Source of the DNA: UBA1547 sp035399865
GTDB taxonomy: Bacteria > Patescibacteriota > Saccharimonadia > Saccharimonadales > Saccharimonadaceae
Reading direction: 5' to 3'
NCBI GenBank assembly: GCA_035399865.1
Contig: DAOPJW010000003.1
Span: forward strand, 1-64,000
DNA length: 64,000 bases
Below the pieces are notes generated by a model. It was not told where the DNA came from. It saw only the letters and a list, made by a program, of their open reading frames with translations, and did not search any database. The position numbers were made by a program, and so were the translations under genes. This document shows positions 19,213 through 27,974 of this stretch, piece after piece; the stretch's first letter is position 1, and each line of letters starts with the position of its first letter.

Positions 19213-19469
19213 AACTACAACAGTATACTTTAATCACCCCTATTTATCAAGTTTTAGCTTGAAATATATACAATCAAATTATTTTATATATAAAATTTAT
19301 CCCCAGTTTTTAGTAAATTTTCCACTCATTTATTGAGATAGGCTCTAATTGTGTATAAATCATACCTCTATCCACACAGATATTAATTGTTACTATATGG
19401 GTTGTGGAAAACAATTCTTTTAGTTATAGTTAGTTATTAATAAAACACGTTTAGGAAGGGTTTACTGGT
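19213..19469. other. Probable oriC, part 1 (rpmH-dnaA intergenic)
   Basis: 257 bp without genes. DnaA-box-like 9-mers: TGTGTATAA at 19350-19358 (perfect TTATNCACA on the reverse strand), CTATCCACA at 19368-19376, TGTGGAAAA at 19403-19411 and TTATCCCCA near 19298 (one mismatch each). An AT-rich tract (TTATTTTATATATAAAA) lies near 19280-19296. The location beside dnaA matches most bacterial origins. Confidence 0.65.
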
Positions 19470-20834
19470 ATGTATAATGCACTGTGGCAAAGTGTGCTTG
19501 GTGAAATAGAGCTATCTGTCTCTCACGCAACTTTTACTACGTGGTTTAAAAATACAGAACTCATAAACCAAGACGAAAACATAATTACTATCCAAGTTGC
19601 AAACATTTTTGCTCAAAAACAATTTGAGGTTAAATTTGACGAACAAATAAAAAAAGTTTTAGCGAAAAATGGAGTTAATCCAGATAAAATATTATATGTC
19701 GTAAATAATAATGCTAGAAAAAAACGCCCTAGTCGTGAAACGACTGTTGAGTACGACTCGAAATCATTGGCCGATGATTTATTACCAAATAATTTAAATC
19801 AAAGTAGCCAATTAACCACCGGCAATCTAAACCCTCGTTATACTTTTGATAATTTCATAGTCGGATCCAGCAATGACTTGGCTTATACTGCTAGTCGAGC
19901 TGTCGCTACTAATCCAGGAGTTAAATACAATCCAATATATTTATATGGTGGAGTTGGTTTAGGAAAAACTCACTTAATGCAAGCGATCGGTAACGAGATA
20001 ATAAAAAATAATCCGAAAAGTAGAGTTTTATATATTAGTTCAGAAACTTTTGTTAATGAATTTTTAGATTACGTAAGATTCAAGAAAAAAGGTTTTTCAG
20101 ATAAATATCGAAATGTTGATGTATTAATAATTGATGATATGCAATTTATTGCTGGGAAAGAACGGACTCAAGAAGAATTCTTCCATACTTTCAATCACCT
20201 TCATCAAAATAATAAACAAATTATTATAAGTAGTGATAAACCACCAAAAAGTATTCCTACATTAACGGAACGTTTAAGAAGTCGTTTTGAAATGGGAATG
20301 TTAATAGATATCCAGATGCCCGATTTCGAAACAAGATGTGCAATTTTAAATATAAAAGCTTCCTTATCAGGAGTTACTTTAAAACAAGACACTGTGGAAT
20401 ATTTAGCCACTAATATAAAGACTAATATACGTGAACTTGAAGGAGCATTAAATCAGCTTCTTGCATATGCAGAAATGCGAGGAATTGAACCAGATATATC
20501 AACAGCTGAGGGATTACTTGGAAATATCCGTAATTCACGCCCTCAACATTTATCAAGCAAACAAATCGTCGACAAGACGGCTAAACATTTTCAAATAGAT
20601 GTTGCGGAAATGTGTAGCGAAAAGAGAGATAAGCATATCGTCGTTCCAAGACAAATAGCAATGTATTTATTACGAAGTGAATTACATTTAAGTTTTCCAA
20701 AAATTGCAATTGAACTCGGACGAAAAGATCACACTACTGCTATACATTCAGTTGAGAAAATCGAAAAAGCTATTAAACTCGATTATATTATTCGCGAACA
20801 AGTCTCTTCAATTAGGGAAAAACTATATGCTTAA
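19470..20834 (+). CDS. dnaA: Chromosomal replication initiator DnaA
   Basis: 454 residues. Domain I (1-80) is followed by a linker; the AAA+ domain has Walker A GGVGLGKTH (about 156-164) and Walker B VLIIDDMQF, sensor II region TNIRELEGALNQL; the C-terminal DNA-binding domain has GRKDHTTAIHSVEKI. It binds DnaA boxes and opens oriC. SD GGAAGG stands about 10 nt before ATG 19470, in contrast to the leaderless genes around it. Confidence 0.98.
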   Translation: MYNALWQSVLGEIELSVSHATFTTWFKNTELINQDENIITIQVANIFAQKQFEVKFDEQIKKVLAKNGVNPDKILYVVNNNARKKRPSRETTVEYDSKSLADDLLPNNLNQSSQLTTGNLNPRYTFDNFIVGSSNDLAYTASRAVATNPGVKYNPIYLYGGVGLGKTHLMQAIGNEIIKNNPKSRVLYISSETFVNEFLDYVRFKKKGFSDKYRNVDVLIIDDMQFIAGKERTQEEFFHTFNHLHQNNKQIIISSDKPPKSIPTLTERLRSRFEMGMLIDIQMPDFETRCAILNIKASLSGVTLKQDTVEYLATNIKTNIRELEGALNQLLAYAEMRGIEPDISTAEGLLGNIRNSRPQHLSSKQIVDKTAKHFQIDVAEMCSEKRDKHIVVPRQIAMYLLRSELHLSFPKIAIELGRKDHTTAIHSVEKIEKAIKLDYIIREQVSSIREKLYA

Positions 20835-21102
20835 TAATTGTGTAAAAAATGTGAACAATATGTGGTTTATACTAAGTATAATAAGTGAATTAATTTACAC
20901 TTATTTAGTAAGATTTATTAATAAGTTGAAAATGATGTGTATAAATTACTTATTTATAAACATATTTATACAAACTTTTAAAACCATATATTCCACATAT
21001 ATAAGAACATTTTATAATCTGTTGAATAATACTTTTACTCACAATCCACAATACCTATTATTAATACTATTAAATAATAAATTAAAAGAAAGGTAATAAG
21101 TA
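20835..21102. other. Probable oriC, part 2 (dnaA-dnaN intergenic)
   Basis: 268 bp, about 80% AT. It contains TGTGTATAA at 20936-20944 (perfect DnaA-box consensus), TGTGGTTTA near 20861, TTCCACATA near 20991 and an AATAAGTG / CACTTATT inverted repeat at about 20880-20905. SD GAAAGG precedes dnaN. A 130-codon open frame crossing here is not considered a gene. Confidence 0.55.
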
Positions 21103-22197
21103 ATGGAATTAATTGTAACTCAAGAAAAATTAAATAAAGCTTTATCTGCTGTAAGTAAAGTTGCTTCAATAAAAACACAATTACCTATTTTAAGTAATAT
21201 TTTATTAAGAACTGATGGAAATCGTCTTTTAATAGCTGCAACTAATCTTGAAATAGCGATAACTGAATATATTGGTGCAAAAATAATAAAACCTGGATCT
21301 ATTACAATTCCAGCTAGACTAATTACAGAATTTATATCTAATTTACCAAAAGAATCCATCGAATTAAAAGTAATTAATGATAATTTACATATAAAATGTG
21401 GATCTTTTAACTCTATAATTAATGGTTATATAGCTGATGAATTCCCAGAATTACCGACAATTAGTAAATCTAGTATCCAATATAATATTAGAGTTGATGA
21501 TTTTAAACAAGCAGTATCTCAAACAATTATTACTACAAGCACTGATTCGACAAGACCTGTATTAACAGGTGTTTTTTGGCATTCATATCAAGGTAAATTA
21601 TTCCTTGCGTCAACAGATGGGTATCGTTTATCAGAACGTTTATTAGTTGATACAAAAAGCGAATTATCTGCAATTATTCCAACACAAACATTACAAGAAG
21701 TTTTACGAAATATAAGCGATGAATCTGATGAAATAGAAGTATTATTTGATGATACTCAAGTAAGATTTAGAATAGATGAAATAGAGATAATTAGTCGATT
21801 GATTGACGGAAATTTCCCTGATTATCGACAATTAGTACCATCTTCATCAGAAGTATTAGTAAATATAAATAAAGCCGATTTTATGAGAATTACAAAAGTT
21901 GCAGGTTTATTTTCAAGAGAGTCTGGTGGTAGTATAACGATTACGGCTGATAAAGAAAAAAATATTCTAGTTATTCATTCCATCGCCTCTCAATTAGGAG
22001 AAAACACTTCAGAAATTACTGCAAAAGTTTCTAATAATGGTCAAATAACATTAAATTCCCGTTATCTAAGCGAAGCTTTATCAGTAATTGAGGGTGATGA
22101 AATTGAATTTAGTTTTAATGGAAAAATTTCACCTTGTCTATTAAAGTCAATCGAAAATAAAAATTATTTCCATATAATAATGCCTCTTAAGAGTTAG
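21103..22197 (+). CDS. dnaN: DNA polymerase III beta sliding clamp
   Basis: 364 residues, three-domain clamp. Recognisable stretches: KVASIKTQLPILSNILL, the STDSTRPVLTGVFW segment at the domain I/II boundary, TDGYRLSERL, and the C-terminal HIIMPLKS, a match to the conserved P-M-x-L end. It encircles DNA and tethers Pol III. SD GAAAGG upstream; recF follows 10 nt later. Confidence 0.97.
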   Translation: MELIVTQEKLNKALSAVSKVASIKTQLPILSNILLRTDGNRLLIAATNLEIAITEYIGAKIIKPGSITIPARLITEFISNLPKESIELKVINDNLHIKCGSFNSIINGYIADEFPELPTISKSSIQYNIRVDDFKQAVSQTIITTSTDSTRPVLTGVFWHSYQGKLFLASTDGYRLSERLLVDTKSELSAIIPTQTLQEVLRNISDESDEIEVLFDDTQVRFRIDEIEIISRLIDGNFPDYRQLVPSSSEVLVNINKADFMRITKVAGLFSRESGGSITITADKEKNILVIHSIASQLGENTSEITAKVSNNGQITLNSRYLSEALSVIEGDEIEFSFNGKISPCLLKSIENKNYFHIIMPLKS

Positions 22198-22207
22198 TTT
22201 ATAAATT

Positions 22208-23251
22208 ATGGTGGTAAATAAACTATCAGTTCAAAATATCAGATCACATAAAAAGTTTGAGACTGTACTGTCTCCTACTGTTACGGTCATTACTGGTTTA
22301 AATGGAAGTGGTAAAACTTCGTTACTAGAAGCATTATATTTAGCTTTACAGGGAAATTCGTTTCGTGGAAGTGATAGTGATATTTTACGACATAAATCGA
22401 AATGGTGGCGAATAGACATTGAGACTGATAATTTAATAAAAAGATCGGTTACATTCAACCCCCTGCTTGAAACAAAACGTAAAAAAATAGTAGTTGATGA
22501 CAAAATAATGTACAGATTATTACCAAAATATAAACATCCAATCATATTATTTGAGCCTGATGACCTAAGATTGCTACATGGCTCACCCGCCCGTCGTAGA
22601 CAATTTATTGATAATTTAATATCACAACTCGATATATTGTACTCGGTTGCTGTTAGAAAATATGAACGTGCCTTGAGACAGCGTAATAATCTATTAAAAC
22701 AAAATAATGGTTCTAATAATGAGCTTTTCGTTTGGAATGTCGCCCTTAGCGAGTACGGTTCTTATATTATCGAGAAACGAATAGCTTTCATAGAGATGAT
22801 AAATAATCAATTAAATGATACTTATAATTCCATTGCAGAATCTAGTGATAATATTTCGGTTCATTATTCACACACTTATATCGGCGATATAAAACAAAAA
22901 CTTCTTAATGATTTACATAATCACAATGATCGAGATTTGATACTGGGGTTTACGAGCACTGGCCCACATAGACATGATATAATTTTTCAATTTAATAGCT
23001 TACCTGCTCTTGAAGTTGCCTCGAGGGGTGAAGTTAGGAGTATTGTTTTAGCAATAAAATTTATTGAAGTTGGTATAGTTGAACAAATTACCAATATAAA
23101 ACCATTAATACTACTAGACGATGTTTTTAGTGAATTAGATGAGTTGCGTCAAAAACATATAATGAATAACAGAAAAGGTCAAATTATTATTACATCTGCA
23201 CATATACCCAAATCAATAAAAAATTATTATTCTATAAATATTAATCATTAA
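22208..23251 (+). CDS. recF: Recombination/repair ATPase RecF
   Basis: 347 residues. GLNGSGKTSLLEALYLAL at about 29-46 is Walker A, GSPARRRQFIDNLI is the RecF signature, and ILLDDVFSELDELRQ is Walker B / D-loop. It loads RecA at gapped DNA with RecOR. It is downstream of dnaN as in many bacteria. Its last 4 nt overlap the convergent gene at 23248. Confidence 0.95.
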   Translation: MVVNKLSVQNIRSHKKFETVLSPTVTVITGLNGSGKTSLLEALYLALQGNSFRGSDSDILRHKSKWWRIDIETDNLIKRSVTFNPLLETKRKKIVVDDKIMYRLLPKYKHPIILFEPDDLRLLHGSPARRRQFIDNLISQLDILYSVAVRKYERALRQRNNLLKQNNGSNNELFVWNVALSEYGSYIIEKRIAFIEMINNQLNDTYNSIAESSDNISVHYSHTYIGDIKQKLLNDLHNHNDRDLILGFTSTGPHRHDIIFQFNSLPALEVASRGEVRSIVLAIKFIEVGIVEQITNIKPLILLDDVFSELDELRQKHIMNNRKGQIIITSAHIPKSIKNYYSININH

Positions 23252-23757
23252 ATTGATTTATGGATTTGATTACCATATTCGTCGTATAGATATAAAGATG
23301 GACTACCAAGACCAATATAGGTAATTTTTGCTTCTAAACTTGTTTTTCTATCAATTATTACTGAAAAAGTTATAATTCTTTCATTAGTGTCGCTATTAAA
23401 AGTGCTTTTTATAGAGCTAGTTGTTATGCTTATCTCTTTAAAATGATCCTCTAGTTTCATGGAATAATCAGAAAAATGGGTCTTAATTTTTTCTAGTTGA
23501 TTATAAGATACTCCTATTTCTAATAATTTTGTGAATCCTAGCATCACAAAACTATCTCCCATAGCTTTTTCTTTGGTTTTATTTGGTGTATCAATTACGG
23601 TTTCTCCTGATCCAGAATCCTCATAAATGATAGTTTTAGACGAATCGATTTCCTCGTTTTTATTATTAGTTAAAACTCGAAATACAATAAATCCTATCAT
23701 CAATAACAAACATAATGAAACGATAATTAATATTTTTTTATTAAATATTCTCATCAT
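23248..23757 (-). CDS. Membrane-anchored protein at the end of the T4SS-like operon, unknown
   Basis: About 169 residues from ATG 23757, which overlaps the stop codon of the upstream hydrolase gene (ATGA). One N-terminal membrane helix (ILIIVSLCLLLMIGFIVFRVL), a short polar linker and a ~100-residue extracellular domain (predicted alpha/beta; ends LYLYDEYGNQIHKSI). No family recognised. The position after two wall hydrolases suggests an accessory, possibly VirB8-like, subunit of the same machine; that is only context. Confidence 0.7.
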   Translation of the reverse strand: MMRIFNKKILIIVSLCLLLMIGFIVFRVLTNNKNEEIDSSKTIIYEDSGSGETVIDTPNKTKEKAMGDSFVMLGFTKLLEIGVSYNQLEKIKTHFSDYSMKLEDHFKEISITTSSIKSTFNSDTNERIITFSVIIDRKTSLEAKITYIGLGSPSLYLYDEYGNQIHKSI

Positions 23758-24938
23758 TTTGTTATAGCCCATAAACCTTTCGTATTTGATATAACAGACT
23801 CAGGCGACCACTCTTTTTCACTATTTTTAATACCAGTCTCTCCATTTGAGTCAGCTATTAACCACTTACCGTCATCTGTTACAGCCCTTATAACAATAAA
23901 ATGGCCAGAACTTGTATAAGGTGCACTCCCAGTTCCACTGGCAAGTACTAGACCACCAGAGTTTAATACTTTATCTACTGAAGCAATATCAATATCAATA
24001 CTTTCTGATTCTAGCCCCCAGTTTGATCCTATTACTTTTCCAATATTACTACTACTACCAACATTCTCTATAAATGTCCCGTTTTCCGCTCCATATGTTG
24101 CCGTATCTACGGGTGTTAATGATTCTCCAGTTAAAGCATTTATTATCATAGCCATTGCCGTTGGCCCACATCCTGATGCTCCTATCGTACTTGATCCGTA
24201 TGGTTTATCTTCCCATTCAGGATCGTTTTGATTTAACACTGAAAAATTTGTTGCATAATTTGAGCCCAAGCATAAACCAGGACTATCATATGCTAAGTTT
24301 TCTGAATTGTAATTGTTATATATTTGTGTAGCATAACCACCTCTATCATTTCTAACGACTTCGTCACTATCTGCTGATTTTTCGTACTTATCGTGAAAAA
24401 TGATAGCTGATTCGACAGGATCAGTCTGCTCTTTTAATGATTCGAGTGCAGATTTGTAATTGTTTGATAATTCATACCATAAATAATCTAGTTGTAGTGA
24501 TAAATCAATAATACTTCTATTACTAGAATCTGATTCCATAAAATCAACCAAACCTTTTTGGCGTCCTTCGCTAGTCCATTGTGCTATGCCGAAACCGACA
24601 TTTGCTTCTGGACGATAATTTTCATCTGCAACGGTACTGGAGGATTGTATAGCTGTCGGGTTTATACCAGTAGACTCTTTCATTAAATTACCGAGTATAC
24701 CCGAGGCTTGTTCTAGAGTTAAACCTTTGCCGATAAAATATCTCAATGCTTTTTCGATATTATCATTGCCTACTAATGATTCAACGCAATAATAACCTGT
24801 AGCTTCGTCATCATAAAATAAAATATTATTTGAACTATAAAAAGTATTATTTCTGTATGCCAATACATTCACGGGAGATATGGAAATAATAATCGCAAAG
24901 ATGATTATTTTTCTGATGTTATAAGTAATTCTTTTCAT
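23754..24938 (-). CDS. Secreted wall hydrolase: tail-lysozyme-like + C39-like peptidase domains
   Basis: 394 residues from ATG 24938, chosen because a signal peptide follows directly (MKRITYNIRKIIIFAIIIS ... NVLAY). About residues 60-170 match phage tail lysozyme modules: ASGILGNLMKESTGINP (catalytic Glu), VGFGIAQWTSEGRQ. The C-terminal half resembles papain-like C39 peptidases: QNDPEW, GASGCGPTAMAM (Cys), GHFIVI (His), LIADSNG (Asp). It probably cuts glycan and peptide to let the T4SS-like machine cross the wall (VirB1-like role). It lies between the M23 gene and the gene at 23248. Confidence 0.8.
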   Translation of the reverse strand: MKRITYNIRKIIIFAIIISISPVNVLAYRNNTFYSSNNILFYDDEATGYYCVESLVGNDNIEKALRYFIGKGLTLEQASGILGNLMKESTGINPTAIQSSSTVADENYRPEANVGFGIAQWTSEGRQKGLVDFMESDSSNRSIIDLSLQLDYLWYELSNNYKSALESLKEQTDPVESAIIFHDKYEKSADSDEVVRNDRGGYATQIYNNYNSENLAYDSPGLCLGSNYATNFSVLNQNDPEWEDKPYGSSTIGASGCGPTAMAMIINALTGESLTPVDTATYGAENGTFIENVGSSSNIGKVIGSNWGLESESIDIDIASVDKVLNSGGLVLASGTGSAPYTSSGHFIVIRAVTDDGKWLIADSNGETGIKNSEKEWSPESVISNTKGLWAITK

Positions 24939-24948
24939 ATATATTTTC

Positions 24949-27900
24949 CTACATAAAGTAAGGTGGCATATCTCCTGCAACTATCGATTTATTATCAAAT
25001 TTCATTTCAAAATGAACGTGAGGTTTAGAAATATATCCTCTATCGCCAACGTTTGTGAGATCGATACAGGTTCCTATTGGTTGGCCCACTTCAATATTAT
25101 CACCTGTACTAACGGAGGGATTGATATGTGCATATAAAGTCATATAGTCATCATTTTCTATACGTACATTTACTTTCCACCAGTTATCTGTTCCATCATA
25201 ACTATTATCTACTGTTACTTTTCCGCTGTGAGATGCGTAAGCTGTTTCACCTGTTGAACACGGTATATCATAAGCATCTCCACCTAACCAAGTGCCATGG
25301 TCTTGACCACCATGATCACTAGACTCACCTTCAGATAATCCTGTTTTTGACCAGTCGAATCCTGATACAGGAGAAGATAATTTTCCTGATATAGATTTAG
25401 ATGATGATGAAATGGCGTCAGTTTCTTCCATTCCATCTTCAATACGTTTATCTATATAATACAGATAAAGATATGCATTACCCATATAAATATAATGAGT
25501 AATTATATATTCGCCAGGATTCTCTATTGTTCCACAATCTTCTCCAGTGCCTTCATCCCAATCGTATAAATATAGATAGCCAAGAGATGGTGAAGGGTCG
25601 GGTTTTTCTTCATCAGCATCGCACCATTTTTCGTCAAAATCTTCCGTTTCATAACTTTCATTAAATATACATTCAGAAGCTCCGTCATCTTCTCTTCCAT
25701 TTGGATCCTCTTTTGTATACTTTGATTTTATAAGTGGTGTTTCACGATCTATACAATTATCGATAAAACCCTTGTAGATTTCCGTTGGTTCACCTTCATC
25801 TGTTATAAATTTTTCAATTTTTTCACTACTTTTTCCAGTCGGTATTTTTACACCGAGCATATATTCAGCTACTTCTACTGGGTCAGATCCTTCTAATACA
25901 TCAGTTGTAATGCCGTATCTGACATTACAAAATGGATCAGTGGCTAAGTTTAGATCTCGATATTCTTCATCTTGGCATAACATAAATTCCTCTTCGGTCG
26001 GTTCACTGTATGCATTAGCATTAGGGTACATAGCATAGGCCAATGAATTGGAAGTGATTGACGATATAGAGCTAAAAAACCCAGTCAAGGATGACATTTT
26101 TGAAGTATATGGCAGAAGTGTGCCAACAATTTTACCAAAAAAAGTATTAGTGCTATATACATCAAATGGACTTAAAGCAATTTTTTCTTCCTGATCGTAT
26201 CTGGAAGCAATTTTTTCGGTTAATTTAGCATAGTCTACTGCCTGATCTGGTAATAATGGAGCATTACCACCATATTTAGCCGTAGTCGCCATCACACCCG
26301 ATGCCCCTGATGTTATAGCATCACCAGCATTTGCTCCAACTGTGGTCTCGTCAACTAAATTTCCTGCTACGATGTCTTTTAGTAAATTAGGTAGATAGAT
26401 TCCGGCAAATACTATTCCGACATCCTTCCAAAAGTCTGGAGATTTTACTGCTGCTTTGACAGTAGCTTTTAGCGAAGCCTTAATTGCTTCTTTCGATAAA
26501 TTTGCCGTGAGGCTTGTGCCACCACTAGCAATTGCAATTCCCGCACCTGCAAGAATTGATCCAAACATTACTAACGGATTACCAACTACCTTACAAGTTG
26601 TCATTACTGTTTGATTTTTTGCTAAATGTTCGAGTAAACCTGCCATTGAACCCGTAAGCCCACCCGCTGCCATAAAGGCCATCGATCCGGTTTGGCTATT
26701 TCCTATGTCACCGTAAGCTGTATATTTATAACCATAAGAATCGGTAGCAGATTTCGGATTCTCTTCATCGTCTAATGATTCATTTGTTAATATCGTTCCC
26801 AAAAATGACACATCCGCTTCGTTTGCATTACCAGCTTTAATTTGATCGGCTACATTCATAAATAAAAATGCGTATGAGGCTAGTTGCATAGTTCTAACAG
26901 TTTTTGCTGCGAAGCCGACTGCTTTGTATATGCGATATACTGTGCATACATCATCAACAGCTCCTGTTACACTTACTACATTCGCAACCGTATTGGCACC
27001 ATTTATAATTTTCGATGCAGTACTACCGTCACCTCCTGATAGTTCTAATAACTCATTAAATTTATCAATATTCGCATTAGCTTTTTTTGCACCCTCTTCA
27101 CCATAAGTGTTGCCAGGATTATCAGGGTCTGGATCATCAGCACTTACGTGAGACATTTTTTTCACACCAGTAGTATTTTTGATATCTTCACTTAAATTAG
27201 AAAGCTTCTCATCAAAAGTATCGCCCCTGAAAGTCTTTGCCTTTTTTGATATGTTAAGTTTCAAGGAGACTTTTGTCCATATTTTATCGGCAAACCCAGC
27301 GAACATCGGGTTATATCCCTTACTAACGGCTGAACTAAAATTCGGATTTGTTGACACTTCTTTATAAAAATTTTCTGCTGTAATTTTTTTACCTTCGTAC
27401 TCAAATGAAGTTGGTTTCTTTTGTCCGATAATATTTGTTTCATCTGAATTTACTATTATTCCAGCCTTTTCAAAGTTCGCAATTTGCCTATCAGACATAC
27501 TAGAAAACTTACACAATATTTTAATGCCGGAAGAACATGCTTCCTTTGTAGTTTTTGTAGTAAGCATTTTACCTGTTCTAACATCCATACTTGCAAGTTG
27601 AGCATTGAATTTATGTGCCATCACTTCTTTTAGATGAACTATTAATATTCCAGGTGAAAAAAATGTTGCGATACCAAGACTTCCCACAATTAAAGAAGAA
27701 ACAATAAAAGCCACAGGTCCTTTTTTCTTCAAAAAACTGAATTTACCTTTTACTTTTGAAGATTTGTTATTACCTAAGACATTGTTTTGCCATTTAGAAT
27801 CAGGGTTTTCTTCGGCCTCTTTAGTTTGATTGATATTGCTATTATTCGTGCTTTCATTACCCGTAGCACTTTTCTTCTCGGCATCCTCAAGATTTTTATG

Positions 27901-27966
27901 ATTAAATCTATCATCAAAATCATTTTGTATATAGTTTGGATCTTTGTCGCTATAATCATTAGCCAT
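24949..27966 (-). CDS. Large membrane protein with C-terminal M23 peptidase domain (T4SS-like operon)
   Basis: 1005 residues. A polar cytoplasmic N-terminus of about 80 residues is followed by a membrane helix (VAFIVSSLIVGSLGIATFF), a long extracellular region with further hydrophobic stretches, and a C-terminal lysostaphin-like M23 domain (about 890-1000) with YAHINPSVSTGDNIEVGQPIG and the metal-binding HVHFE. The usual first HxxxD ligand appears as DHGTWLGGDAYD. The family cleaves peptide bridges in peptidoglycan. It lies 8 nt downstream of virB4, so it is probably the wall-remodelling and scaffold subunit. SD AGGTGA precedes the ATG. Confidence 0.82.
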   Translation of the reverse strand: MANDYSDKDPNYIQNDFDDRFNHKNLEDAEKKSATGNESTNNSNINQTKEAEENPDSKWQNNVLGNNKSSKVKGKFSFLKKKGPVAFIVSSLIVGSLGIATFFSPGILIVHLKEVMAHKFNAQLASMDVRTGKMLTTKTTKEACSSGIKILCKFSSMSDRQIANFEKAGIIVNSDETNIIGQKKPTSFEYEGKKITAENFYKEVSTNPNFSSAVSKGYNPMFAGFADKIWTKVSLKLNISKKAKTFRGDTFDEKLSNLSEDIKNTTGVKKMSHVSADDPDPDNPGNTYGEEGAKKANANIDKFNELLELSGGDGSTASKIINGANTVANVVSVTGAVDDVCTVYRIYKAVGFAAKTVRTMQLASYAFLFMNVADQIKAGNANEADVSFLGTILTNESLDDEENPKSATDSYGYKYTAYGDIGNSQTGSMAFMAAGGLTGSMAGLLEHLAKNQTVMTTCKVVGNPLVMFGSILAGAGIAIASGGTSLTANLSKEAIKASLKATVKAAVKSPDFWKDVGIVFAGIYLPNLLKDIVAGNLVDETTVGANAGDAITSGASGVMATTAKYGGNAPLLPDQAVDYAKLTEKIASRYDQEEKIALSPFDVYSTNTFFGKIVGTLLPYTSKMSSLTGFFSSISSITSNSLAYAMYPNANAYSEPTEEEFMLCQDEEYRDLNLATDPFCNVRYGITTDVLEGSDPVEVAEYMLGVKIPTGKSSEKIEKFITDEGEPTEIYKGFIDNCIDRETPLIKSKYTKEDPNGREDDGASECIFNESYETEDFDEKWCDADEEKPDPSPSLGYLYLYDWDEGTGEDCGTIENPGEYIITHYIYMGNAYLYLYYIDKRIEDGMEETDAISSSSKSISGKLSSPVSGFDWSKTGLSEGESSDHGGQDHGTWLGGDAYDIPCSTGETAYASHSGKVTVDNSYDGTDNWWKVNVRIENDDYMTLYAHINPSVSTGDNIEVGQPIGTCIDLTNVGDRGYISKPHVHFEMKFDNKSIVAGDMPPYFM

Positions 27967-27974
27967 AATTTCAC

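Noticed and set aside
20704..21096. 130-codon frame across the dnaA end and dnaA-dnaN spacer
   Set aside because: Overlaps the dnaA 3' end out of frame and fills the AT-rich origin spacer; the product is I/L/N/Y-rich low complexity with no RBS.
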